Of a DNA stretch of 64,000 bases, positions 8,944 through 18,039 are shown piece by piece. A program made the translations under genes and the position numbers. The notes under the pieces are model-generated. The model was not told the origin of the DNA, ran no database searches, and was given only the letters and a program-made list of their open reading frames with translations. How positions within the stretch are numbered: position 1 is the first letter of the stretch; each line of letters opens with the position of its first letter. Source of the DNA: Ferruginibacter sp. (GTDB lineage: Bacteria; Bacteroidota; Bacteroidia; Chitinophagales; Chitinophagaceae); the NCBI GenBank assembly GCA_017983695.1, contig JAGOAX010000008.1:124001-188000 (forward strand). Direction: 5' to 3'.

Positions 8944-10059
8944 TTAGTTATTCAACATCAACGGCATTACCAGCATCAGCAGTTCCTCATCATCACCCAT
9001 TTCGGTTGGTTTAATTATACCGGCTTTTGTTGGTGTACTTAGCTCCATATTTATTTCGCTGGTATCGGCACCGTTCAGCATTTCAATTAAAAATTTAGCA
9101 TTAAAGGCAATTTGCAGGTCCTCGCCATCATACTGGCAGGCCATACGTTCGTTACCTTCAAAACTAAAGTCAACATCCTGTGCGGCCAATTGTAATTCGC
9201 TGCCGCTGATGCTTAATGCCACCTGGTTGGTACTTTTATTGCTGAACACACTTACACGGCGTAAGGCGTTTTGAAAATCGCCTTTATTCACCGTCATTTT
9301 ATAAGGATTATCAGCCGGTATTACCACTTTATAATCAGGGAAACGGGCATCAATCAACCGGCACACCAGTTCGGTACCGCCATGTTTTACAAATAAATGA
9401 TTGCTGTTGTAGCTAACATTTAATTCATCTTCATTATCAGGCAAAGAACCTTTTAATAAGCTCAATGGTTTTTTAGGAACGATGAAAGAATCTTTTTTAG
9501 GGCAGCTTACATCTTTACGGGTGTAGCGTACCAAGCGGTGTGCATCGGTCGCAACAAACGTAATACCTTTTTTATCCAGTTCAAAAAACACTCCCGTCAT
9601 TGCAGGACGCAGGTCATCGTTGCTTACCGCAAAAATGGCTTTGTTAATTGCCGTAACCAATGCTGTTGAGGTCATGGTAAAATTATTGGCATCATCTGCA
9701 GCTGGTTCTTTAGGAAAATTATCGGGGTTTTCGCCCATTACTTTATACTTACCATTATCGCTGGTAATTTCCACAGCAAAGTTTTTATCAATATTGAATG
9801 TGAGCGGTTGTTCGGCTATATTCTTTAATGAGTCCATTAAAATTTTTGCAGGAATACAAACCTTGCCGCTGTCTTTGGCTTCAATATCAAGGTGCACTTT
9901 CATTACTGTTTCCAGGTCGGTGGCCACCACGGTAAGCTTGTTCTTTTCAATTTCAAACAAAAAATCTTCTAAAATAGGCAGCACCGTGTTTGCATTAATT
10001 ACACCACTAATCTGTTGCAGTTGTTTCAGCAGGGCTGAAGAAGAAACTATAAACTTCAT
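8944..10059 (-). CDS. dnaN: DNA polymerase III beta subunit (sliding clamp)
   Basis: This 371-residue protein is the ring-shaped processivity clamp of the replicative polymerase. It carries the three repeated clamp domains. Visible family text includes FIVSSSALLKQLQQISGVI at the N terminus, TDLETVM, TDAHRLVRYTRK in the second domain and the C-terminal MLVMPLML, the usual end of Bacteroidota clamps. Length matches the family. The gene is not next to dnaA, unlike in many bacteria, and is divergent from recX. A strong terminator follows it. Confidence 0.97.
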   Translation of the reverse strand: MKFIVSSSALLKQLQQISGVINANTVLPILEDFLFEIEKNKLTVVATDLETVMKVHLDIEAKDSGKVCIPAKILMDSLKNIAEQPLTFNIDKNFAVEITSDNGKYKVMGENPDNFPKEPAADDANNFTMTSTALVTAINKAIFAVSNDDLRPAMTGVFFELDKKGITFVATDAHRLVRYTRKDVSCPKKDSFIVPKKPLSLLKGSLPDNEDELNVSYNSNHLFVKHGGTELVCRLIDARFPDYKVVIPADNPYKMTVNKGDFQNALRRVSVFSNKSTNQVALSISGSELQLAAQDVDFSFEGNERMACQYDGEDLQIAFNAKFLIEMLNGADTSEINMELSTPTKAGIIKPTEMGDDEELLMLVMPLMLNN

Positions 10060-10181
10060 AAAATATATATATTATACCTTCAAAGATAAAAGATTGCTTG
10101 TAATGAAGATAATAAAAATTGAGGCGGTTGTGAATAACTATGTAATATTGTTATTAAAGCCGCTTTTTGCCACAGCCGCTC

Positions 10182-10189
10182 TATTTTTG
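10182..10189 (+). promoter_or_regulatory. Bacteroidota-type -7 box before recX
   Basis: TATTTTTG matches TAnnTTTG and lies 7 bases before the recX ATG at 10197, so the transcript would be nearly leaderless. No TTG is seen at the expected distance upstream, so the call is tentative. Confidence 0.4.
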
Positions 10190-10196
10190 TACTGAA

Positions 10197-10664
10197 ATGA
10201 ATTCCAAAAAATTTACACCGCAGCAGGCATTGCCCAAAGCCAAACATTATTGTGCTTACCAGGAGCGTTGCCATAGCGAAGTAAAAGATAAATTGTACGG
10301 GTTTGGTTTAACCACCCCCGAAGTAAATGAAATAATAAGCCAGCTTATTGAAGAAAATTATCTGAATGAAGAACGGTTTGCCCTACTATTTGCAGGCGGA
10401 CATTTTAGAACTAAAAAATGGGGCCGGGTAAAAATTGCATATGCTTTAAAACAAAAGCAGGTATCGGCATACAGCATTAAAAAGGCACTTAAAAAAATTG
10501 ACGAAGCAGATTATGAAAAAGTGTTGCGAAAGCTTTTTGACGACAAACTAAAAACCCTGAAAAGCGAAAAGAACATCTTTATAAAAAAGACAAAATTGCA
10601 TGACTATTTAATGCAAAAGGGGTACGAAGTCGATTTGATAAGAGAATTGATTAAATCAATATGA
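10197..10664 (+). CDS. recX: Regulatory protein RecX
   Basis: The protein has 155 residues from ATG 10197. An upstream in-frame start at 10167 is less likely because the -7 box overlaps that extension. RecX binds RecA filaments and limits strand exchange. Family features are the tandem three-helix repeats: LPKAKHYCAYQERCHSEVKDKLYGFGL, then ISQLIEENYLNEERFA and KAL..I. The gene is separate from recA, which is at 57.5 kb in this window. It is divergent from dnaN and convergent with asnS, from which a terminator separates it. Confidence 0.88.
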   Translation: MNSKKFTPQQALPKAKHYCAYQERCHSEVKDKLYGFGLTTPEVNEIISQLIEENYLNEERFALLFAGGHFRTKKWGRVKIAYALKQKQVSAYSIKKALKKIDEADYEKVLRKLFDDKLKTLKSEKNIFIKKTKLHDYLMQKGYEVDLIRELIKSI

Positions 10665-10674
10665 TTACGGATTG

Positions 10675-10703
10675 TAAAAAAAACCGAAGCGTTCAAACTT
10701 CGG
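10675..10703 (-). terminator. Rho-independent terminator of asnS
   Basis: On the minus strand a hairpin with stem accgaag/cttcggt (10682-10688 with 10697-10703) is followed by seven T residues. A second small palindrome, tccgccatttggcgga at 10723-10738, lies between it and the asnS stop. Confidence 0.8.
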
Positions 10704-10746
10704 TCTAAAATATCTATAATTCTCCGCCATTTGGCGGACCCGGGGC

Positions 10747-12201
10747 TTAAAATTCCGCACTCTTCGGATACCTTGGAAAAGGAATTACATCCCTGATATT
10801 TCCCATGCCGGTTACAAATTGCACCAAACGCTCAAAGCCCAAACCAAAACCTGCATGCGGACAAGCACCAAACTTCCTCGTATCTAAATACCACCATAAT
10901 TCCTCCGCAGGAATTTGCATCTCTTCCATGCGTTTTAATAATTTATCCATGCGTTCTTCTCTTTGGCTGCCACCAACAATTTCGCCAATGCCGGGTGCAA
11001 GTATATCCATTGCAGCAACGGTTTGTCTGCCGGGTTCGCAATTATCGTTCTGGCGCATGTAAAATGCCTTTATCTCCGCAGGATAATCTGTTAAGATAAC
11101 CGGTTTTTTAAAATGTTTTTCTACCAAATATCTTTCATGTTCACTTTGCAGATCAACACCCCATTTATCTATTAAGTAAGTAAATTTTTTCTTTTTGTTG
11201 TGATTGCTCTCTCTTAAAATTTCTATTGCTTCGGTATAGGTTAGTCTTTCAAAATTATTATCTACTACAAAATTTAATTTATCTACTAAACCTAATTCGC
11301 TTCTTTCTAACAAAGGCTTTTGTTTTTCTTCTTCTTCTAAACGCTGTGCTAAAAATTCAAGGTCTTCTTTATTATGCTCCATCGCATGTTTAATCACATA
11401 CTTGATGAATTCTTCCGCAAGGTTCATATTATCTTCTAAATCATTGAACGCAACTTCAGGTTCAATCATCCAGAACTCTGCAAGATGCCTTGTGGTATTA
11501 CTATTCTCTGCACGGAAGGTTGGTCCAAAAGTATAAATATCACTAAAAGCCATAGCTGCTAATTCACCTTCCAGTTGTCCGCTTACGGTAAGGTTGGTAC
11601 TGCGGCCAAAAAAATCTTCCTTAAAGTTTATAGAGCCGTCTTCGTTTTTAGGAGCAGTACCATCTAAAGACAATGCTGTTACTTTAAACATTTCGCCAGC
11701 ACCTTCGGCATCACTTGCAGTAATGATGGGGGTATGTAAGTAAACAAATCCTTTATCATTAAAAAACTTATGTATGGCAAATGCCAGTGCATGGCGCACA
11801 CGGAATACTGCACTGAAAGTATTTGTTCTAAAACGTAAGTGAGCGATCTCTCTTAAAAATTCAAGGCTGTGTTTTTTAGGCTGCAAAGGAAATTTTTCTG
11901 CATCACTATCACCTAATATTTCAATTTCAGTTGCCTTTAATTCTACTTTTTGGCCTTTACCTAAAGATGCAATTACTTCACCTGTTGCTTTTATACAAGC
12001 TCCGGTAGTTAAACGTTTTAAAAGGGCATCATCAAACTTGCCCAGCTCGGCAACTACCTGTATATTATTATTGGTACTGCCGTCATTTAAGGCAATAAAC
12101 TGGTTATTTCTAAACGTACGTACCCAGCCCATTACTGTAGCCTGGTAATTGGCTTTATCACTAGCCAGTAATGCTTTGATCCTGATTCTTTTATTAAACA
12201 T
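10747..12201 (-). CDS. asnS: Asparagine--tRNA ligase
   Basis: This 484-residue class IIb aminoacyl-tRNA synthetase charges tRNA-Asn in the cytoplasm. It has an N-terminal OB-fold anticodon-binding domain ([20 protein letters not shown]). The class II core contains motif 2 ([21 protein letters not shown]) and motif 3 near the C terminus ([15 protein letters not shown]). The [18 protein letters not shown] block separates it from AspRS and supports AsnRS. Length is close to the usual 465-480. Confidence 0.96.
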   Translation of the reverse strand: MFNKRIRIKALLASDKANYQATVMGWVRTFRNNQFIALNDGSTNNNIQVVAELGKFDDALLKRLTTGACIKATGEVIASLGKGQKVELKATEIEILGDSDAEKFPLQPKKHSLEFLREIAHLRFRTNTFSAVFRVRHALAFAIHKFFNDKGFVYLHTPIITASDAEGAGEMFKVTALSLDGTAPKNEDGSINFKEDFFGRSTNLTVSGQLEGELAAMAFSDIYTFGPTFRAENSNTTRHLAEFWMIEPEVAFNDLEDNMNLAEEFIKYVIKHAMEHNKEDLEFLAQRLEEEEKQKPLLERSELGLVDKLNFVVDNNFERLTYTEAIEILRESNHNKKKKFTYLIDKWGVDLQSEHERYLVEKHFKKPVILTDYPAEIKAFYMRQNDNCEPGRQTVAAMDILAPGIGEIVGGSQREERMDKLLKRMEEMQIPAEELWWYLDTRKFGACPHAGFGLGFERLVQFVTGMGNIRDVIPFPRYPKSAEF

Positions 12202-12500
12202 AAATTCTATTTGTGGAGTGCAAAGATAAAGTTATCCAATACAAAATCTTCTGCAGATTACCCTGAATTGGCTGAATAAAGGCATTATCGGCTTTGATTT
12301 CGAAACCTGCAGGTGGTTCTTGTTTTTAAAAAAATTTGCACTTTCACGAAAAAACGCCGTAATATTGTGATGGAATCCAACTGATAAGGTTTATCCAATC
12401 ATTCGCTTCATCAGCTACTCATATTCCATCAATTATAAATTCTCATTTACATTTTCAGATTTTAAGACGGCTTTTTTGAAGAAAATATTTTCAACTTTTT
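12202..12500 (+). promoter_or_regulatory. Long structured leader region upstream of rho
   Basis: This 299-base gap has no convincing gene. A stem tgatggaat (12368-12376) pairs perfectly with attccatca (12423-12431) and encloses a small gataa-ggt-ttatc hairpin. It may be part of the rho 5' untranslated region and could serve autoregulation, which is known for rho in other bacteria. No exact TTG-N19/20-TAnnTTTG promoter was found here. Confidence 0.4.
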
Positions 12501-14105
12501 ATGTACGATATTTCACAACTGAACGACCTGCTCGTTCCTGAATTGCTTGATGTTGCAGAACAACTCCATATCTCCAACGCAAAAAAATTAAATAAACAGG
12601 ATCTGATAGAAAAGATCCTGGATAAACAAACCCATATGAGCACAGCAAAAAACGAAGACGAAAAACCCAAACGCAAACGCATTATTAAGCCTGCCGAAGG
12701 CGCTGCTGAAGAACAGCACGTAGCACCCGAAACCAAAATGGCGAGACCAAAAAGGGTGGAGGCTGAAAAAAGGCAACCGGTTAAAAAGGTAGTTGAAGAA
12801 CAGGAGGAAGAAGAACTGCAACCTATAACCAGCGAACAAAGTACCATACCTGCTGCTATTGCACAAATGTTGCAGGCCGAAGATGGTGATATACAACAAC
12901 CCGAAACACAAATAGAAGAAACGCCGGCACAACAGCAGTCAAGACAATTCAGCCAGCGCAGAGATACGCAACCATCATTTAATATAGAGTTTGATGGTGT
13001 TATTTTAGGCGAAGGTGTTTTGGAAATGATGCCCGACGGTTACGGATTTTTACGCAGCAGCGATTACAATTATTTGTCTTCTCCCGATGATATTTATGTT
13101 TCTCCTTCTCAAATAAAATTATTTGGTTTAAAAACAGGCGACACTGTTTACGGAAGTGTTCGACCGCCAAAAGAAGGTGAAAAATATTTTGCTTTATTAA
13201 AAGTAGATACCATAAATGGTAAAAGGCCCGATGAAGTGAGAGACCGTGTGCCTTTTGATTATTTAACACCTTTATTTCCTTTTGAGAAATTAAATCTTTG
13301 TACAAGGTCTGATAATTACAGCACCAGGATAATGGATCTGTTTACCCCGATTGGTAAGGGACAGCGTGGATTAATTGTTGCCCAGCCAAAAACAGGTAAA
13401 ACCATGTTGCTGAAAGAACTGGCGAATGCTATTGCAGAAAATCATCCGGAATGTTATTTAATGATTGTACTGGTTGATGAAAGGCCGGAAGAGGTTACAG
13501 ATATGGAACGCAGTGTAAGAGCAGAAGTAATTGCATCTACATTTGACGAGCCTGCAGATAAACACGTTAAAGTAAGTACCATTGCTTTACAAAAAGCAAA
13601 ACGTTTGGTGGAATGCGGACATGATGTAGTGATATTATTAGACAGTATTACCCGTTTGGCCCGAGCACACAATACAGTTGCACCAAGCAGTGGTAAAGTT
13701 TTAAGTGGTGGTGTGGAAGCTAATGCCATGCAAAAACCAAAACAGTTTTTTGGTGCAGCACGTAAAATTGAAAATGGCGGATCGCTTACTATAATTGCAA
13801 CTGCATTGGTTGATACCGGTAGTAAAATGGATGAAGTGATCTTTGAAGAATTTAAAGGAACCGGTAACATGGAGTTACAACTGGAACGTAAATTATCTAA
13901 CCGCAGAATTTATCCGGCTATCGATATTGTGGCATCTTCCACAAGGCGTGATGACCTGTTGCTGGATAAAGATACCTTCCAGCGCATGTGGGTATTGCGT
14001 AAGCATATGGCCGATATGAATCCTGAAGAAGCGATCAATACATTGCTTAAAAACATGAGGGGTACAAAAGATAATGCAGAATTTTTAACCAGTATGAATG
14101 GGTAA
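12501..14105 (+). CDS. rho: Transcription termination factor Rho
   Basis: This is a 534-residue ATP-dependent RNA helicase that terminates transcription. It has a Rho_N helical domain (residues 5-35), then a charged low-complexity insertion (about 45-155) typical of Bacteroidota Rho. A cold-shock RNA-binding domain follows ([13 protein letters not shown]), then the ATPase core with Walker A QPKTGKT and Walker [17 protein letters not shown]. It ends [18 protein letters not shown]. The last 18 codons plus stop are repeated at 16774-16830, beyond the next three genes. A strong intrinsic terminator follows the stop. Confidence 0.97.
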   Translation: MYDISQLNDLLVPELLDVAEQLHISNAKKLNKQDLIEKILDKQTHMSTAKNEDEKPKRKRIIKPAEGAAEEQHVAPETKMARPKRVEAEKRQPVKKVVEEQEEEELQPITSEQSTIPAAIAQMLQAEDGDIQQPETQIEETPAQQQSRQFSQRRDTQPSFNIEFDGVILGEGVLEMMPDGYGFLRSSDYNYLSSPDDIYVSPSQIKLFGLKTGDTVYGSVRPPKEGEKYFALLKVDTINGKRPDEVRDRVPFDYLTPLFPFEKLNLCTRSDNYSTRIMDLFTPIGKGQRGLIVAQPKTGKTMLLKELANAIAENHPECYLMIVLVDERPEEVTDMERSVRAEVIASTFDEPADKHVKVSTIALQKAKRLVECGHDVVILLDSITRLARAHNTVAPSSGKVLSGGVEANAMQKPKQFFGAARKIENGGSLTIIATALVDTGSKMDEVIFEEFKGTGNMELQLERKLSNRRIYPAIDIVASSTRRDDLLLDKDTFQRMWVLRKHMADMNPEEAINTLLKNMRGTKDNAEFLTSMNG

Positions 14106-14130
14106 ATGATAAATATTTTTCCGTAAAAAA

Positions 14131-14160
14131 AGCCGCTGATAATTTCAGCGGCTTTTTTTA
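14131..14160 (+). terminator. Rho-independent terminator after rho
   Basis: A 9-bp stem agccgctga/tcagcggct (14131-14139 with 14145-14153) is followed by a run of seven T. Confidence 0.9.
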
Positions 14161-14245
14161 GCTGGACTCTCAGCTTGGAGTTCCTCAGCAACAATTTTAT
14201 TCCTTTAAAATCAGGCTTTTAGAAAAGGAAGCAATTTAAATTGAG

Positions 14246-14611
14246 CTAATGTTTTTTTAAAAAGCTCATAATTGCAAGATGTTGTTCTTGTATCATCTCA
14301 AAGCTTTTTCCAAGCATAGACATCAAATCTGGCTGTTGATGATGTATCTGGCTGTTAGAACCATTGATTAATGAGTTATTATTGGATTCATAAAAAAATT
14401 GCTTTGGATCAAAATCGAGTAGCTGTGTAATACTTACCTCAAGAACAGTAGCAATTTTAAAAATAGTTTCCAGTTTTACCCCTGGTTCTCCTTTCTCTAT
14501 TTTACCAATGGTTTCTCTGGCCACACCAGTTTTTTCTGCCAGATAATCTTGGGTAAAGTTTTTTAATTCTCTTAATTTTTTAATGTTGTTACCTACCATT
14601 TGTAAATCCAT
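14246..14611 (-). CDS. XRE-family helix-turn-helix regulator
   Basis: The protein has 121 residues from the ATG at 14611. The frame is open to 14653, but that extension lacks domain character. An N-terminal HTH_3 domain is clear: GNNIKKLRELKNFTQDYLAEKTGVARETIGKIEKGEPG, then LETIFKIATVLEVSITQLLDFD. The rest is a hydrophilic linker and a short hydrophobic C terminus (IMSFLKKH). It is a DNA-binding repressor or activator with unknown target. It is divergent from the HExxH lipoprotein gene and probably acts in the shared 120-bp gap. It is part of the candidate rho-end island. Confidence 0.85.
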   Translation of the reverse strand: MDLQMVGNNIKKLRELKNFTQDYLAEKTGVARETIGKIEKGEPGVKLETIFKIATVLEVSITQLLDFDPKQFFYESNNNSLINGSNSQIHHQQPDLMSMLGKSFEMIQEQHLAIMSFLKKH

Positions 14612-14734
14612 AATAAAACAGTTTAGGTTCACAAAATAGTAGATTTTTCTCACATATTGAGAGGTGGTTTTTTTTGCTGGTAAAGACAGAAAGTGATACT
14701 TGAATAAATAATTATTCTTAAATCAAAGTAATTT

Positions 14735-16180
14735 ATGAAACAGTTTATCACCAAGCCAATTGCAATCCTATTTATTTCAATTTTATTAGTAATGTCTGCT
14801 TGTCAAAAGCAAATTGATGTTGTTTATGATGATATTGCAAACCTGCAAAATTTTAAAACTGAAGCAAAGGCTTGGTTTACAAATGGGGTAGTATTGCAGG
14901 AAAAAAAACTACTTGATTTACCCCATAATATACTGCCTGAAAATGCACCAGAAAGGCTATTTGCCAGAATGGGGAAAATAGAAAAGAAATTAGAATGGGA
15001 AAATGCCGAACTCTATAATCGGGATGATGTGCAATATTTGGTAGTACCCATTACTACAAACCTTAAAAAGTATAGCAACGATTATGAAATAGCAAAATCT
15101 ATTGTTTTTTATAAATTGAACGGCGGAGAAATGAATATGACTGTAATAGAATTATTAAGTAAAAAGGGAACATCATTTGATGGTAAAGCAAACGAAATAT
15201 TAGCTGCGGCATTTATTAATAAAGTAAAAGATAAAAAAGAAGCAGTACCGGTAATAAATGCCAGTTTGTTTTTTTATGATAAACACTATAAAAACATTGG
15301 CAGTTACGAGTTTAATAACGGGGCATTTACCCCATCTAGAAAAAAATTAATTATCAAGAATCAATCTGGAATAGGTGTTAACGATAGTCAAATAAATCCA
15401 GGTTTAAGTACTCCAAATAGCAGTTGTGAAACCTGGTATGTGGTTTACGATTGGCGTGACGAAAATGGTAATTTGATCTCTTGGGAAATATTATATTCCT
15501 ATTTTGTAGGTGATTGCACGGCAGGCAATGAAGATCCCGAAGAAGAGATGCCAGAAGGCGTGGGCGCAGGTGGTTGGAATGGGATTTTTCTTGAGGATTG
15601 GGTTTTAAATCTTGTTAATGATACATGTCAAAATGCCGCATTAACTGCAATTTCTGGTGTTGGGATAAACAACACTATATCACAATACTATAATGGTTTT
15701 TCAACACCTAATAGCCCCATTAACCTTACTTTTGTTCCTGGAAGTGTTAGTGGTGGTGGCCCTGCAGTAACAACTCCAACCGGAAATCATCATTACACTA
15801 CAACTTTAAGCAACGATCAGCTTGCATACGGATCTTTTTTAATGTCGCAGGAAGCCTGGGGTGCTATTATTGCCCATGAAATTTTACATATTTATATTTC
15901 CGAAGGAAATATTAGTAATATTCAGCCAAACACTCTTGCTCACCATCAGGCAATTTTTGTCAATCTAATTACCACTACAAGAGATTTACTTCATAATGCT
16001 TTTGGGCTCGATAATACAGTAGCTACTAAACTTGCTTTAAATGGTATGGCAGATTTATGGCAAAATATGCCTTACACCTTCGATAATCTTTGTATGACTC
16101 TATATGGTTATACTCAGGCGCAAATAAATGCTACCTTTGCGCAATATACTACTGGGCTGCTTGGAACCAGATGCAATTAA
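14735..16180 (+). CDS. Lipoprotein with HExxH metallopeptidase-like motif
   Basis: This 481-residue protein has a lipoprotein signal peptide with the acylated cysteine at C23 (LLVMSACQK), so it is exported and membrane-anchored. No family is recognised over its length. HEILH at residues 381-385, within GAIIAHEILHIYI, matches the zincin consensus HExxH with the expected hydrophobic flanks. H403 and H404 downstream might supply a third ligand. Several cysteines (C231, C261, C298, C453, C480) could form disulphides. Peptidase activity is inferred from the motif only. It sits inside the candidate rho-end island, 24 bases before the next gene. Confidence 0.7.
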   Translation: MKQFITKPIAILFISILLVMSACQKQIDVVYDDIANLQNFKTEAKAWFTNGVVLQEKKLLDLPHNILPENAPERLFARMGKIEKKLEWENAELYNRDDVQYLVVPITTNLKKYSNDYEIAKSIVFYKLNGGEMNMTVIELLSKKGTSFDGKANEILAAAFINKVKDKKEAVPVINASLFFYDKHYKNIGSYEFNNGAFTPSRKKLIIKNQSGIGVNDSQINPGLSTPNSSCETWYVVYDWRDENGNLISWEILYSYFVGDCTAGNEDPEEEMPEGVGAGGWNGIFLEDWVLNLVNDTCQNAALTAISGVGINNTISQYYNGFSTPNSPINLTFVPGSVSGGGPAVTTPTGNHHYTTTLSNDQLAYGSFLMSQEAWGAIIAHEILHIYISEGNISNIQPNTLAHHQAIFVNLITTTRDLLHNAFGLDNTVATKLALNGMADLWQNMPYTFDNLCMTLYGYTQAQINATFAQYTTGLLGTRCN

Positions 16181-16204
16181 TTATTACCTGAAAAATTAAA
16201 AAAT

Positions 16205-16744
16205 ATGAAACTGAAGAATTATGCATTGCTTTTAATGGTGTTATCCTGTTTAAAAACAACTGCTCAAAAGCAAATTGAAAATGAAAAAGACTTTAATAAT
16301 TTCTTATACGAAGAAGTATCAAAGTATAATGACACACTCAATACAATAAAACAAGACGGAATATTATTTATTAAGTTTATGATTAAAGACGATGGTTTAA
16401 TAAATAATATAGCGTTTTCTCACAAGTATTATCCACCTGCACTTTTATATGTATTAACCAATGTGTTAGGTAAAGCTAAAATTGCAGTTTCTAATGGTTG
16501 GGATAAAACGGCCACTTATGTGCTGCCATTGTCTTATGATTATAGGCCAGATATGACGCCGCCCATTACAGCTGAAAAGTGGTATAATAATAGTCCTAAA
16601 ATTAACGTAGACAGTATGTTTAAGTATATGACCTATGATTTTAATGGATTTTTTAAAGTACCTGAGCCGCAACAAAGTTTATGGGGTATGAAGTGTGTTT
16701 TGCTGCCAATGGCAAAAATTTTGGCGCCACGTGTGTATTATTAA
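16205..16744 (+). CDS. Hypothetical secreted protein
   Basis: This 179-residue protein starts with a signal peptide (MKLKNYALLLMVLSCLKTTAQ). The mature part contains ILFIKFMIKDDGLINNIAF, which loosely recalls the strand-turn-strand opening of a TonB C-terminal domain, but the match is too weak to call. It is 24 bases downstream of the HExxH lipoprotein and probably in its operon. Function unknown. It is the last gene before the duplicated rho end. Confidence 0.6.
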   Translation: MKLKNYALLLMVLSCLKTTAQKQIENEKDFNNFLYEEVSKYNDTLNTIKQDGILFIKFMIKDDGLINNIAFSHKYYPPALLYVLTNVLGKAKIAVSNGWDKTATYVLPLSYDYRPDMTPPITAEKWYNNSPKINVDSMFKYMTYDFNGFFKVPEPQQSLWGMKCVLLPMAKILAPRVYY

Positions 16745-16773
16745 AAATTTATAAAGGAGAAATTGTTTTATAA

Positions 16774-16830
16774 AAACATGAGAGGCACAAAAGATAATGC
16801 CGAGTTTTTGACAAGTATGAATGGATAAGT
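16774..16830 (+). pseudogene. Duplicated 3' end of rho (last 18 codons plus stop)
   Basis: Aligned without gaps to the end of rho (14049-14105), 50 of 57 bases are identical. All seven differences fall at third codon positions and are silent, so both copies read [22 protein letters not shown]. Upstream of the AAA codon homology stops. This pattern means both sequences evolved as coding ends of a functional rho before being brought together here. Confidence 0.9.
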
Positions 16831-16867
16831 TTTAATGAAAAATTGAAAATGAACTAATGGATAATGA

Positions 16868-16899
16868 AAGCCGTCTCAATTTATTGAAGACGGCTTTTT
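16868..16899 (+). terminator. Rho-independent terminator after the duplicated rho end
   Basis: The stem agccgtct/agacggct (16869-16876 with 16888-16895) is extended by caat/attg and followed by a T-run. It may be the original terminator of rho before the island was inserted. Confidence 0.85.
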
Positions 16900-16926
16900 C
16901 TTTGGTAACTTAGATGGATAAATAAC

Positions 16927-18039
16927 ATGCCTATACAAAAAATAACCATAGAAGAATTTTTACAGCTTGCCAAACAGCATCCTGTTTTTGATGTACGCAG
17001 CCCCGGCGAATATATTCATGCACATATACCCGGCGCCATAAGCCTGCCTTTATTTACTGATGAAGAGAGAAAAATTGTTGGTACTGCCTATAAACAAGAA
17101 AGTAAACAAGCCGCAATAAAACTGGGCCTCGATTTTTTTGGTGTTAAGATGAAGAAGATGGTGGAGGAGGTAGAAGGAATTTGTAATTTGGAATTGGGTA
17201 AAAACGGCATCCCAAAACTCCAAATTCCCAATTCCCAATCCCTGCTTGTTCATTGCTGGCGTGGTGGCATGCGTAGCGCCGGTGTTGCCTGGCTATTGGA
17301 TCTGTACGGTTTTAAAGTTTATACACTTGTTGGGGGTTATAAGGTATATCGCAAATGGGTGCTGGCACAATTTGAAAAAGAATACAACTTTAATGTTATT
17401 GGGGGTTATACCGGCAGCGGAAAAACTTTAGTGTTACATGAATTATCTAAACAACATTCGACAATTGATTTAGAAGCATTAGCTCATCACAAAGGCTCTG
17501 CATTTGGGGCTTTGGGAGAATTGCCACAGCCAAAGCAGGAGATGTTTGAAAATATTTTAGCAGCACAGCTGTCAGATGTTAGTAATAAGATGACAGATAA
17601 TACGAACAACCGTCATCTATCAATTAACATCTACATTGAAGACGAAAGCCAGCGTATTGGCAACCTGCAAATTCCTATGCCGCTTTGGTACACCATACGT
17701 AAATGCCCTGTTTATTTTTTAGATATCCCTTTTGAGGAACGCCTGGATTATTTAACGGAAGAGTACGGAAAATTTGAAAAAGAAAAACTGGTTAATGCCA
17801 TCATCCGTATACAAAAACGCCTCGGTGGCCTGGAAACAAAAAATGCCATTAACCACCTGCTGGAGAATAATCATAAGGAGTGTTTCCGTATTTTATTAAC
17901 GTATTACGATAAATGGTATAAAAAGGGCCTCTATAACAGGGAAAATCTTACTGCATTATTAAATAAAATACCCTGTTCAGGCGTTGATACATCAATCAAT
18001 GCTCAAAAAATAGTCTCATGCCATACCGTAACAGTCTAA
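16927..18039 (+). CDS. mnmH: tRNA 2-selenouridine synthase
   Basis: This 370-residue MnmH/SelU replaces sulphur by selenium at the wobble 2-thiouridine of some tRNAs, using selenophosphate. It has an N-terminal rhodanese domain (VFDVRSPGEYIHAHIPGAISLPL) with the likely active cysteine C110 in LLVHCWRGGMRS, and a P-loop domain with Walker A GGYTGSGKT at 159-167. The selenophosphate source selD lies one gene downstream. Between residues about 87 and 104 there is an insertion relative to E. coli SelU, encoded by repetitive DNA of the type attcccaattccc. Its stop overlaps the next gene by 22 bases. Confidence 0.93.
   Translation: MPIQKITIEEFLQLAKQHPVFDVRSPGEYIHAHIPGAISLPLFTDEERKIVGTAYKQESKQAAIKLGLDFFGVKMKKMVEEVEGICNLELGKNGIPKLQIPNSQSLLVHCWRGGMRSAGVAWLLDLYGFKVYTLVGGYKVYRKWVLAQFEKEYNFNVIGGYTGSGKTLVLHELSKQHSTIDLEALAHHKGSAFGALGELPQPKQEMFENILAAQLSDVSNKMTDNTNNRHLSINIYIEDESQRIGNLQIPMPLWYTIRKCPVYFLDIPFEERLDYLTEEYGKFEKEKLVNAIIRIQKRLGGLETKNAINHLLENNHKECFRILLTYYDKWYKKGLYNRENLTALLNKIPCSGVDTSINAQKIVSCHTVTV

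Larger units (their letters stand above)
14106..16830. mobile_element. Candidate 2.7-kb island at the rho 3' end
   Basis: The block is bounded on the left by the rho stop and on the right by a duplicated 57-bp rho 3' end (16774-16830). It holds three accessory genes: an XRE regulator, an HExxH lipoprotein and a small secreted protein. The duplicated end resembles the attL/attR arrangement left when an element integrates into the 3' end of a gene and restores its reading frame. No integrase is present, so it would be a decayed or trans-mobilised element. A local duplication is the alternative. Confidence 0.5.

Noticed and set aside
10723..10738. tccgccatttggcgga palindrome near the asnS stop
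   Set aside because: Considered as a third REP-like element, but it is short and has no clear tail match; it is mentioned only with the asnS terminator.
13454..13870. 138-codon minus-strand frame inside rho
   Set aside because: Antisense shadow of the conserved ATPase core.
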